A DNA stretch of 64,000 nucleotides from assembly GCF_001039355.2 (NCBI RefSeq), contig NW_019775670.1, forward strand, positions 62,001-126,000, written 5' to 3'. This stretch comes from Lingula anatina (taxonomy: Eukaryota; Brachiopoda; Lingulata; Lingulida; Lingulidae). Both the position numbers and the translations under genes were made by a program. The notes under the pieces are model-generated. The model did no database searches. It saw only the letters and a program-made list of their open reading frames with translations, and was not told where the DNA came from. This document shows, in pieces, positions 1 through 42,881 of this stretch. How positions within the stretch are numbered: position 1 is the stretch's first letter; each line of letters begins with the position of its first letter.

Positions 1-511
1 TCAAAATCAATTGTTTGATAATATAATTGAGAAGTTCACGTGAAAGAGCTACTTATGTGGCAGACACAGGGATGCAGTATATCACCATGTCTTCAGTTAT
101 CAGATCCTGCTGCCTCAATACAGAAGTGGTAAATGTACACATGAAGCACACTCAGTGGCCAAAGTGATACTTGGACAGATATGTGGACAGTGGGCAGTAC
201 ACAGACACAGAAACAATCAAAATACTTCTGGAAAAGATGGTAATTAGAGTGTATAACTTTCATTAACAATTTCTATTCAAATATTGCAATTTTCAGGCTT
301 ATGTAACACTAGATGATCAGAAATTGGAGGAGATCATAAAAACTGTTCAGTTAAGATACCCAACATATTAAGTGTCTATATAATATACCTTCTCTACATG
401 TGCACTCAGCTGTCTCTATAAGACTATAAACAGAATTTAATATACACACCATTAGCAATTTAAAATTCTAATAATCTACAATTCTTTCTGGGTTCCCATT
501 ATCAACATTAC
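1..511. other. Left-edge sequence, no gene recognised
   Basis: This lies 3' of the last placed BK exon in transcript order and should be intron. No exon of the RCK1-RCK2 linker or RCK2 could be seen. The stretch is AT-rich without notable repeats. Confidence 0.5.
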
Positions 512-694
512 ATGTTGACTCTATCAAGACCATGCTAAATGCATTAGTATTGTGTGCTAGTCGTGTGGCATATACTCCATAGATGACATGCCTACATGCG
601 CCGTGCTTTTCAATCTTTTTTAAATAAATCACATTTCCACAAAGAGTGCATGTGTCCTGTCCACAGCAGTATATAGACATTTGTATGCTGTGAA
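512..694 (-). CDS. KCNMA1: Candidate STREX-like Cys-rich cassette exon of the BK channel
   Basis: The preceding exon (1198-1274, ending KKCRCKG) leaves one base of a codon. An acceptor at 695-696 and a donor at 510-511 bound a 183-nt open segment that enters in that phase and leaves in the same phase. It would insert about 61 residues beginning VHSIQMSIYCCGQDTCTLCG into the RCK1-RCK2 linker. Vertebrate BK has its 58-residue, phase-neutral, Cys-rich STREX exon at this very site, also opening with an MSIY motif followed by Cys pairs. The rest of the similarity is weak, so homology is tentative, and the exon might be constitutive or spurious. Confidence 0.5.
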
Positions 695-1197
695 CTGTAT
701 GGTCAACCTGGCTTAACTGAGATGACATATCAGTTTTTGATAATTAAATGATTGAAAAGATGTATCTGGTTGAAATTCACATAGTTGAAGTTCACATAAA
801 ACACACATGCTAATTTTTCATAAAAACTGTCATTGATTTTAAGGAAAACATCATCTTTAAAAAGAAAGCCAGGGTGACCAAAGTGAAAATACAGAGTTGT
901 TATATGCATTGCATCAAGATCCATCTCCAGTTGTATGCACTAACATCTCATCTCTATTCTTTATAAATGACAACACATCTATGGTGTTACCAACTCATTT
1001 CAACTTTTCAATTTACCGGAAAAAAAATGCTTATAATCTTAATCAATTTACTATTTAATATGACACAAAAATTAGTTTGACCAAAAGTTATAACTTCTGA
1101 TTTTAATCTGCCAATCACTTGATGTTACATATCATCAAAAAATTTAAATGCACTAAATTTAAAAGAATCAGGGTTTAGAATGTGTTTAGTAACCTAC

Positions 1198-32628
<31,431 letters not shown>

Positions 32629-33282
32629 GTCTAAAAACAATGTGGACTTCCAATTGGTATAATTCCATCAGCATGGCGTGGTCTTCGTCAAACCGAGAAT
32701 TCTGATCTCCTTCTTGTTACAACTACGATCCTTCTGTTTACGTAGTTTCAAATGACCTGTGTGCCTTAGAGAATATGAATATTCATGACTGCTTTAACAT
32801 TAGCAACCATCACCGCTAACTAGCACAGTGTCATATTAGGATGACTTAGACCAGCTAAAATTAGACTCTGTGCCATGCACTGTCCCCATTCGATCTGCTC
32901 TGTAAGATCATTTAATAATATTTTGAGATGCAAAACAATATTATTATAAATCAAATAATGAAGCACTATCGCCACCTATCAGTGACCACATTAAGCATGT
33001 GCTCTTCAGATTGGTCCCTTAAATCAGGTTAAAAGTGGTGACAACTACGCACATTTTTTTGTAAGGTAAGTAATATAAAATTAAAGCAGAACTATAAAAT
33101 AATTAGATATTTATTATAAAAGACTATAAATAAAATAGGATATTTTGAAAAACAATTGTATTTCAAAGGTTGTGTGCCGGCACGAAACAAATGAGGAATC
33201 AGTTACGTAAAACATTTCGGGAAAGGTGAAACTGAAGAAGGACAGGTAACAACACCAGCATAGAGCTTGGAACAAGATAATA
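32629..33282. promoter_or_regulatory. Head-to-head intergenic region between the BK channel and TEFM
   Basis: 654 bp separate the two divergent start codons, so this stretch must contain the 5' UTR and core promoter of TEFM and at least the 5' UTR of the channel. No TATA box or named factor site was identified with confidence. A bidirectional promoter is an inference from the spacing. Confidence 0.5.
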
Positions 33283-35553
33283 ATGAGTGGTCTTCGTGTC
33301 TTTGGCCGCTTTCAAGCTGTTTTAAGGAGCCAGTACGTGATTACCAAAAGCATTAAGAATCCACGAACGGTGAGTTGAGTGACTTGAGCTAAGTTTCTAT
33401 ACCGGTACTCTTGGGATTTGACATTTCTCCACCCCAACCACTTGAATAAATTTATATTTAAAAATAAATAAATAAATAAAAACAATAATTAAAACATTAA
33501 AAGTTAGTTGCTATGCTAATTAAACACGTTTAAAATACAAAAACATGTCTACCGACCCCAGTCGCCGCTTGGCAGTTTAGTGAATAAAATTTCTGGTAGC
33601 TTTACCCCCTAGCAGGGCCACAGATAATTTTTCAATCAGGTATTCACAGATACTTCTCTAAGGTCTTTTCTGTGCACTTTTCTGTTCTGTTACATATAAT
33701 TTATATCATCACTTAACAGGTCTCAGGCAGAGAGTAGTGTGGTCTTAGGTCTTATCATTATGCCACATAAACTGAAACATCTAGGGCCTCAGAAGACTTC
33801 TATACTAATATGGTGCATTATTTTTTTGGTTAAAAAAATAAACTGTAAAATTAATAAAAGGTAGCATCATCCCCAACATGACTTTTTTAAAAAGACCTGA
33901 AGCAATTCAGGAAAGGATGATCAAAGGTTTGTTAGAGAAAATTAGCATCACCCAATGAAAATTCATAAAGTATGACTTTTTTTCATGGGGGAAAGATCAC
34001 GCCAGGTATCTCCAAGAAAGTCCAAATAAGAAGTAAAAGATGCTATAGATATCTTTATAAGAACATCAGACAATACTTATAATATTTAAATTTAGATTCA
34101 ACAGCAGGTTTCTGTACTCATATCAGAAATAAGCTTCATTTATTATGATTTTGTTTCAGGTTCACAGTTGTTCTCTAAATCTGCAAAGACATGCTGGTGG
34201 GTGTGCCAGAGAGTCACTTCCTATCATTTTCGTCTCAGCCAATGGACAGGAAAAAGAAAGTAAAAAAATAAACACCGAGTATGAAGAGGAAATATGTAAG
34301 AGTGAGAAAGTAGTGGCATCAGAGAGTAACACTTCATGTAGGCATGTAACAGAACAAAAAGGTCCTCCTCCCTCTCCATTGCCCCAAAGTTCATCTGCAA
34401 ACTTGGATAATGGAACAAAGGCCAGAAAGGTACAAAGCAAGAGAGGTGGTAGAAAAAAGGCACCCGTTTTCTGTGATCCACCTTTAACTAAGGAGTCTCT
34501 TAAGGTAAGATATGATTAGTTTATTCTTTGTCTGTTAAATAAACAGCCCCAGATGAATTGAAACAGTAGCCATTCTATTTTGTCTTTTTAAAGCTGGAGA
34601 TTACAAGCATGGAGCAGTGATGTCAAATAAGAAACTAATTACTGTGTATGAGATTCTTAAAAACTGTTATTCTTTTTCAGAATGTGTCCAGTGTATGTGC
34701 AATTGTGTTTGGTTACTATAAGGTATATGCAACAACTATGGGCCGCAATCTTTCTCTGAATAACATGGTCACTATTGATGTATCAACCGCAGTGAAGGAA
34801 GCGCATTTGCACCAGCGGTTGTTGAGACGGGTACTAGTCGGTTTCTTTTCTGTGACAACAAGTTGGTTTTTTTTGTAACAGCCTACACTTTTCAAATTAC
34901 TAAATACCAGTAGTTCCACACCCAGCGGGTACATTGTGGGATAGTCTTGAATTCAACTAACATTTTAGTTATCAAAATTGACCCATGTCATTTCAGTGAA
35001 TTTGTAACATGATTTTTGATTTTTTCTATAAAGTAGCATTTTCTTTTTATTTTGGTTGTAAACTTTGTTTTGTGTATGTATGATTGTAAATTTATGTCAC
35101 CATCTATTTCAGGTCTATAATTCAATTCTACCAGAACTTCCTATGTCCAACCTGTATGTGATGGAAACTCAAAATTATGTGTATAAAACCTTAAAACGAA
35201 TAAAACCACAAATTCACATGCAACTTGTGGAGTGCACACTCAAAACTGTATTAAGTCAACAACAAAGACATTCAGAACATCCCGTCTACTTTGAATCTAT
35301 ACCAGGGCTGGTTAACATGAGATTTGGACTTGTCCAGGATGGTGTACGCATGCCTTGCAAAACTATAGTCGAGGAGATATATAATGAAGATTTGACAGAT
35401 ACAGGAATTAAAATACCAAACTTTATTTATACAGAGTATAAAAACATGAAAGACATTGACAGAGAATTAATGGGATCTTGCATTCTTTTGGGTGCTGCAT
35501 TTTGGAAACATGGCCTGGAGTTAGAGAAGGGGCCTTCCTACTCACTCACATGA
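33283..35553 (+). CDS. TEFM: Transcription elongation factor, mitochondrial (TEFM-like)
   Basis: TEFM binds mitochondrial RNA polymerase and keeps it processive. Four exons, all phase 0: 33283-33369, 34160-34504, 34681-34830, 35113-35553, giving 340 residues (human about 360). The first exon (MSGLRVFGRFQAVLRSQYVI) is basic and lacks acidic residues, as expected for a mitochondrial targeting peptide. The middle is low-complexity and basic (KARKVQSKRGGRKKAP). The C-terminal 195 residues read as a RuvC-like fold: strand VCAIVFGYYKVYATTMG, then NLYVMETQNYVYK, then VECTLKTVL, and a helical end with YTEYKNMKDIDRELMGSCIL. The first strand lacks the catalytic Asp of true RuvC resolvases, which fits a non-nuclease factor. 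Assignment rests on order and motif pattern; similarity to vertebrate TEFM is modest. Confidence 0.72.
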
Positions 35554-35865
35554 TTTTCTTTGGTGGAAAGAGTTGTGCATACCTTGCTGATGAATCTTAC
35601 TTCATGCATGATGTGCATGTGTGACAGATGCATCATCTCTAGATCTTTTGTTCATGTTTTACAATCATGTAAATTAAAGGTACTCTGTGATATTTTCTCA
35701 CTGGTGAATCATTGCTCTTTCTCTGCACTAAGATTTGATGTTTTATTCCATTTTAGATTTAATAATTTAGTTTTAAATGACTGACCTGTCATTTAGACTA
35801 TGAGGCCCATATCAACATTTACCCCTTCAGTTCATATTAATATCACCTTTGCAGTTTGCTTACAA

Positions 35866-35871
35866 AATAAA
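35866..35871 (+). terminator. Poly(A) signal AATAAA, probable end of TEFM
   Basis: A canonical hexamer 313 bp after the TEFM stop codon, followed by T-rich sequence. Confidence 0.55.
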
Positions 35872-35991
35872 TTTTAATTTTTTGTTTGGGGCTTCTGTAA
35901 TAATTTCCTTATTTCTTGCTATATAGTATGTACGTATGTGCATGTGCCTTGGTGAGATAAAAGAATATGACAGGTCTGATTATAATTAAAT

Positions 35992-35997
35992 TTTATT
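35992..35997 (-). terminator. Poly(A) signal AATAAA (minus strand), probable end of GPR137
   Basis: TTTATT on the plus strand, 241 bp beyond the GPR137 stop. The two convergent genes end within about 130 bp of each other. Confidence 0.55.
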
Positions 35998-36237
35998 GTA
36001 ATATTAATGATGAAGCTATAAAACCAACATTTGGGGCATGATTTGAAGAAAATAAAAACATCTGACACTATCACAAGCCAATTTTCTCCTGAAATGGCAA
36101 AATTATACACTTCTAAAATTTACAAGCTAAACCATCACTTAAAGGCGTTTCCATGCCTGTTAAAAGTAACATAAAAAGTACACGTGGCAAATCCCAAGCA
36201 ATTTCTCTCGTAAATCCAAAGCAGTCAAAGTGAAAGG

Positions 36238-39200
36238 TTATGTTTCGTCACCTAAACGTTGCGTGTGTTGCTGAGGAGTGATGGGGGTTGGAGCATACAT
36301 AACAGGGGGAGTGGTCCCTGGCATCTGCTGAGAATAACTCCCTGTTCTTCCAGCCAGTGAACCCCCAAGACTGGAATAACTGACACCAAGTCTGGCTGGG
36401 GAGCCATTGATGGGGGCATGGAGGTCTGCCTGACTGTCAAAAATAAATAAAAAATTATTTAAAAAGTGACCTCTGTGTTCAGTTGCTCACAGTGGTTTCA
36501 ATTTTTTTTTTTCAAAATATCCTTGAGAGGAACAAGTAAGCATACAGTAATGTACACATACATACTGTTCACACTTCAAAGTTATAAATAATTGCTACAC
36601 CAGACTCTTTGTGTTTACTCTTTTGCCTTGCAGGAATACTTAGACAAAAAAGATTGATGTGTCTGAACATGGAACCCATTTCACTTACTTTCCACCTGTG
36701 CTCTTTGACAAATCCTCCTCACTGTCATACCTTCTTGGGTTATCAAAGAAGTAGGCACGGGGGCTGAGACCTTCCACTGATGCATCAGTCAACAGCTGCA
36801 AAGATTACATACACAGGTGCACCACATTCACTCCTACTTTTTTTTAAAGCAGTGCAAGATAAATTTTCATGACATCTGGACTGGTGTAACTAATGAACTA
36901 AGGTTACTTTAATATTAAAATATTACAGCATAGTATGACCAAAAAGAAGCAAAGAAAATATTTTCTATAATTTTTTGGTTGCAGATTTGCCAACTTTATA
37001 GTTAGTTCATGAATGAAGGTCATTTAAAACTGACACTGTTCTTAAACTACTTGTACATCAATAGAAAGAATACTCACGGGTGTAGTTTGGGGTCGCTTAA
37101 CACGGAAAAACATTACCACTACAAATGTTGGTAAAATCTCCCACACAAAGAGAACAATACCAAAAGACAAGTATGCATATCCCTTGGAAAGGTTCACTTG
37201 ATCTGCCTGTTAAATTATAAAGTAGTACAATTACTGTCTCAGGAGAGTACACTGATTTAAAAAAGACTTCCACTGGCATTGTCAACTAAATATAAAATCA
37301 AGTGTGTGTGAGTATTCATACTCAGATGACACTGATAAATTATGTAAAAATAATTTGATTATACTGATTAACCTATCATGATGTAAATAACAGTAAACAG
37401 ACAGCAGTGAGGAACTATTTTAAGCAACATAATTATGATACCATAATAATTTTAAATCATGTAATTCAAAATTTCTAAAAAATTGCGTCTTATTAAAGTA
37501 GGTTTTAAAACTATTTTTCTTTAAAATTTAGAACTGAAGTTTAGGTGATAGGTTGTTGATTCAGCTGCGTATCAGAGATATTTTTGGATAGTCTTCCAAA
37601 TTATCTTTATTTATCCATCCTCCAATTTTGACTGTCTTCTGACAGAAAAAATTAGATGCCCGTCAATGTAAACTTGAAGACGGCCTGTAACGAATAATGC
37701 AACATTTCTCTTTGCAGTAACTTACCTCATCTGAAACATTGACCCAGTCATAGCCAAACCCAGGCATCTTTTCTATATTACATATTGCAATGACATTATA
37801 CACAACTCTAGAAGTAAACAACACAACAATCACCACACAGGCTGCCATTGCTTGCCACTTGCTGGTACCCTGAAATACAAAGTACATGAATATACACTTA
37901 ACAAAATATCTCAGTGAACATTTCTTCACATTTACTTTTTTTCACCAACAGATGTTTCCCAGGAATGAATAATGTCCACTGTCATTACCGTACGTTTCCA
38001 CTTGATTTAAAAATTAGAGGCTATTTTTGTTCTAGTCACCTACTTAAAAGAGTAAAGCAGAAATCAGACAGTCAAAAGATCATTTACAAAGAAATCTGCA
38101 GAGACTATAAAAATATAAAAAACAACTGTGAAGTCATGGAAGTAAATCACAAACTCCGTTATCATCTCCCTCAACTTGATGCTCCTGCCGCACAAGACTA
38201 TGACATTATATTCACCCTTGGTCACCTGTGAAGACCTGAATGTTGGGTGTCCCCCCCCCCCCACCCCACCCCCAAGATCCCAGGGTTACATGGAGCCACC
38301 TTTCTCATGAAAATGCCATTTTCTCTCAAAGCAGTAAAATCCAGTGTCAGGAACAACCATAAAGAGGTTTTGAGATACAAATAATAATAATATGCTTTTA
38401 AATAACAAAGCAGATTAACCACCTTTTCAGTTCAGTAAATAACTTACCTTAGCTTCAAGGACCAGGTTAGCTGATGACATCCTGGAGATTTTGTATATAC
38501 ACACAGCCAAGGCAATGGCAAAAATGAGGAATAAAGCTTCATTTATGATCACACGAGCAAGGATGATATCTGTATAGTCAATGTTTTGATCAAGTTCATC
38601 ATTTTTTGTTAAAACTGCTGCAACAACATTTGTAGTAATGAAGACTATCACTGCCACAATGACTGCAGCCCACAATGGCTTCCTAAAACAAACAAAATAT
38701 ATTATCACAGTGACACTGCAATCACTACAAAAAAACAGAGCAATTTCCACATTTATAAGTAATCTTATTTTGTATCTTACTATTTCAATTTTACCTCAGG
38801 CATCTATTATATAAATATATCAGTGGACATAACAACAGAGGACATCATTATTTTTGAGACCCACAAAAAAATTATTCCACGTTATAAGATTCTTCATTTT
38901 TGTAAAGAACATCATATGATAGATGCAGACTTACTTGTATCTGTTTGGTTCATAGCGTGCTCTACACTTGAAGCAAACCTAAAAGACATGTCAACAAATG
39001 ATTAGTTTAATAGAGAAGAGCATGTTCTGGAGGGGGGGGGGATTATTGGGTTACAAGTATATACCACTTTATTAACCTTACCTTTAAGAATTTGCAAAGG
39101 TTTCAAGCAAACACCAACAAAAAATAAATAAATGAATAAAAAACTGTTAGTCCCCTTCCCCTTGTCTACAGCAGTTTCTATACTGGTACAGGTACTAGTA

Positions 39201-39996
39201 CATGAGTACATATGGTGAACATAGCCTGTACTACAGGGTGGTAAACAATATCTGTCCAGTGGTTTCAACTACGAAACTAAGCAAAAGAAGGAGAGCATCT
39301 TTCTTTGTGATTCAGCATAGTTATATCCATATACTGCTGTATGTTTGCATTATTGTGACAAGTTACTTGTTTTCAAAACAACAAGAGAACAGTATTCTTG
39401 CATGTTACTTCTTTCTAGCATATTATGGCTAATAAATAAACTGAGAAAAAACACAAGTAAATTTGAAAGGTAATACTAGTAGCCCACCCCCACTCCAGTA
39501 TTTCTTATAACTACATATTTCATTAACTTGCAAGTTTAACTGACTTAACATTAAACGTGGTAAAGAGACGAAAGAGTGTACTTACCTGAGCAAAGAAAAG
39601 GACCAACAGGCAAAGAGTAATGAACTGGATACATACAGGAAAACAAAATAAAATCCAATACGGTACTGGTGACAAAGTGTTCGCAAGGACGTAGTTTTTG
39701 TAGTAAAATGAAAACAGTGTAGTTCTTATTCCTGACCAAATCAAACAGAGAAACAGAAATACTGTTTGGTAGCTCAGTCGCTTATGTCTGTACCAGAAAA
39801 TCATCCATAACTGAACGTACACGAAGATAAACAACAAGGAATAAAGCACCGTGTAGACCACTGTCAAGTCAAGCTGTACCTTGGCATCTAATGCCGGCTG
39901 TATGGTTATTATACCCGATGGCGTAGTTGTTTCAAGACCAACATTCCTTCGAGCCACTACGGAAATCCCACGGTAAATAAAATCTGGATAAATCAT
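36238..39996 (-). CDS. GPR137: GPR137-family integral membrane protein
   Basis: GPR137 proteins are seven-helix lysosomal membrane proteins linked in vertebrates to Rag/mTORC1 regulation. Exons: 39586-39996, 38935-38978, 38448-38682, 37726-37869, 37078-37206, 36689-36795, 36238-36433. Phases all join and give 421 residues, near the family length. Diagnostic stretches: [20 protein letters not shown] and [12 protein letters not shown] (TM2-TM3), [60 protein letters not shown], and the tail [20 protein letters not shown]. The C-terminus is a Pro/Ser/Gln-rich tail ending RLGDET. The start is uncertain. ATG 39996 is the first in this frame after an upstream stop at about 40130, but the frame stays open for some 40 codons before it, so a further 5' exon with another start is possible. 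Confidence 0.92.
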
Positions 39997-40228
39997 TACG
40001 ACATTATTTCTGTTGGAAGGCGTAAAAGCTGTACCCTGGAAGTAGCTTTGATCCAAAATACTCTTTTCTGTATGAAGGTATGAAATGGTATTTTGATTTA
40101 TAAATATGTCCTAGCGAGGTCGTGTGCCGCTACATGGTGAGAATCCACCAACGAAACATTATGAGCCAGGGAATTACCCTCTACCCCGTGTCTATCAGGG
40201 TTTCTTCCAGGACTCGGGGTACAGGATG

Positions 40229-40505
40229 CAGTGGCAGATTTAGGTGGTGTTGAGGGGGGGTCCTGACTCCCTTCGATTTCTGAAAAAGATCACACCAATT
40301 AATTAATGCATTAAGTGGCCTCTTGAAATTAGAATCTTGACTAGCTGAATCATAGTTCTAAACCGTACCAAATAAAATACCTCTAAAATACCAAAATTTT
40401 CCGGGGTCCCTTAACCCAACGCCAAGGGGGGTGGGGGTGGAAGGTAGGCTTCGCATCCGAGGACCCCCCCCCCCTTCAAATAATCTTATCCTGGATCCGC
40501 CCCTG
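40229..40505. mobile_element. hAT-like MITE (CAGTGGCAGATTTAGG … CCTGGATCCGCCCCTG)
   Basis: The right end, read inward, is CAGGGGCGGATCCAGG, a terminal motif I recognise from hAT-type miniature elements of many animals. The left end matches at 12 of 16 positions. GGATG flanks the element on both sides (40224-40228, 40506-40510), though hAT elements normally duplicate 8 bp. Internal poly-G and poly-C runs pair as part of the foldback. Confidence 0.65.
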
Positions 40506-41273
40506 GGATGTCCAAAAATCAATGCAGTCAAAAATGTTAAATTCTGAATTTGGTCACCGATTAATCCGATTTACAGGGAGTCTAACCCAAGTCAGTCCAC
40601 AATTTATTCATTATTTATTTATTTTAAAGTTTTTATTTTGCCTTTTTATATCATTTACAATTTTCTTTAGGCAGGTAGCTATTTATTATTATGTTATTAT
40701 TTTTTGCATATATGTGTAAACTGAATAAAATCGGTCTTTTTAAATGCCTCCTTTTTAGAGTGGCACATGTGATATTCCTTACATCAACATCACCCAGTAT
40801 AAAACAACACTGCAAATTTATTTAATTTCTGCAGTTAATTTTGAACTTTTAAAAATAACATACTCACGTAGGCCTACGTGGTGCTAGAGTCATTAAATAA
40901 AACAGCATACAAAATTTTGGGTAAAATATTTGCAAAAACATCATTTTGACTGTATGTATATTTAAGTTCTAACTCAAATGATCTAGTATGAGGAGATGAT
41001 GTATGCAAGATGCCCTAAATGACACCGAGATACTAGTAAATGGGTACATGAAGATATATAGGACTTTGATCAAATAATAGTTCCCCGAATAATATTCCGA
41101 AAAGGCATAGATCATTGTTAAGCATCATTATTTTTAGTTGATATTTCCACTGTTGACACGGTGTACATAATTTAATTACCTCATTTATTCTCAATTCGCA
41201 CACACGACTAATTTTATTAATTCTATCATTTTGCAATAAGAGAGCGCGATCATTTTTCATTTTCTTAAAAGTT

Positions 41274-41323
<50 letters not shown>

Positions 41324-41501
41324 CCCAAAAGCTAGACGTCGTGTGCATAAACACGTTTTGTAAACAAAAATGAATAGATGAGTTTTTCAGACCCCCCCCC
41401 CCCCCCACACACACACACACACGAAATGTGCTCAAGTCGGTTAAAGTGATTTGCTTCTTTGTCTAGTCATGTAATATTACTATTGATCCCGTATATGGTA
41501 T

Positions 41502-41600
41502 AGATAAAGTACGAGACGCTGAGGTTTACGAGAAACCGAGCGAACCCGAGACTATTATCTACTCTATTTCTCGTAAACCTCGGCGCCTAGTGCTTTATCT
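41502..41600. repeat. Foldback with 34-bp arms
   Basis: AGATAAAGTACGAGACGCTG… (41502-41535) pairs with 41567-41600 with only a few mismatches. The inner 15 bases (GAGGTTTACGAGAAA) are perfect, with a 31-bp loop. It sits about 130 bp left of the start of the duplicated block. Confidence 0.8.
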
Positions 41601-42881
41601 GGCTTAAAGCACGAGTAATTAAGCCTGTGCACTGGTGCGTGGAACGCATTCGTGGATGACGTGACTTTACACGAAATGAAGCACGACGCGACCTATTGTC
41701 TTTTGACAGGAGAGTGCTTTAATATCGCTTATACCATCCTCGGTTTAAACGGCCAAGATTGCAGTAGCAGCGGACTCTGGATGTGACAACTGTGTCTTGA
41801 TAATGCTCTACAGACGCATTGGTCACTGACGACCTGCTGAAACCGTGATGGAGTTTTAAAAACTTGCTCCATGATAGTTTTATCTTTGAACACACATGTG
41901 AATCATTCACCGAACAAAATTTACACAATAATCGCTTTAGTTTTTAAACTAAAAACTTTTTAAAGATTCATATGAAGTTAATTTTTTGCAATTAAACCCA
42001 ACTAAATGCCACCGTAAAGTTTCAACTACCATAACGAAAAGAAATTCTAAAGGGCATCATTTCACATTTCCCGAGAGATAACATCTGGACGGGTATTTTT
42101 TCCTTTCTGTTTGTGCTATATACACTGTATAACCTTCGGTCGTTTTTGACAACTCATGGGAATAACTGCGTGTGCAGCAGTACATTAATGCACCATACAT
42201 TACTACTTTAGTTTGGTGGTCTTTTTACGAAGTGGCGGGACAGATAAAAGGGTCAATTTACGACTAGAAATTTCAAGAAAGTGCAGTTTTAAATCTGTTT
42301 TACATTGCTGATCGAGTGAATGATTTGGTTTATACCAAGTCGGATTTATTTGAGTGGCATAAGAAACTAGTATAACTGGTTCATATCCGTTATAGGTAAT
42401 ACACGCTCCATACGTAATGTTAAATTTCTTTTTAACTATAGAGTTTTCAATGATTCAATTTTTAGTAGGTAATAGCACTCTTGTAAATTTATTTTAGTAT
42501 TTCATATTTTTTTAACATCAGGTAGTAGCTATGGAAAGGCTATTCCCCTTACCACGAATAAAATCCTTTTATTTATTCAATGGAAATGAAACACGAATAA
42601 ACTGATATTGATCGCACCAAACAAGAACATTATTAGCTCTGAATGACCTGAAGCATATATATATACATGTATATAGCCTAATGTTGCTAAACGGACTAAA
42701 CTGATCAACTGATACTGTTGTCAACATCGGTCGTAATTGAGACTGGGGCATAAACTGTCTTGAAACTTACTATAAGCAAAGGCTGCAGCCGTGAAATTTT
42801 AAAACCAGTGGTACACAAAATATGACGCACTGAAGGGCTGAAAATCTAACAGTTCTGTGTTTGGCACAAGGATCATTTCCG

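Larger units (their letters stand above)
39997..41727. other. Intergenic region between GPR137 and the duplicated CDIPT block
   Basis: Contains a hAT-like MITE (40229-40505), an (AAT)n tract (41279-41321), a C16 plus (CA)n run (41394-41422) and a foldback (41502-41600). No gene recognised. Confidence 0.6.

Noticed and set aside
39997-40056. Upstream extension of GPR137 beginning [10 protein letters not shown]
   Set aside because: It begins at TTG, not ATG. The frame remains open further upstream to a stop, so it is either 5' UTR or part of an unproved 5' exon.
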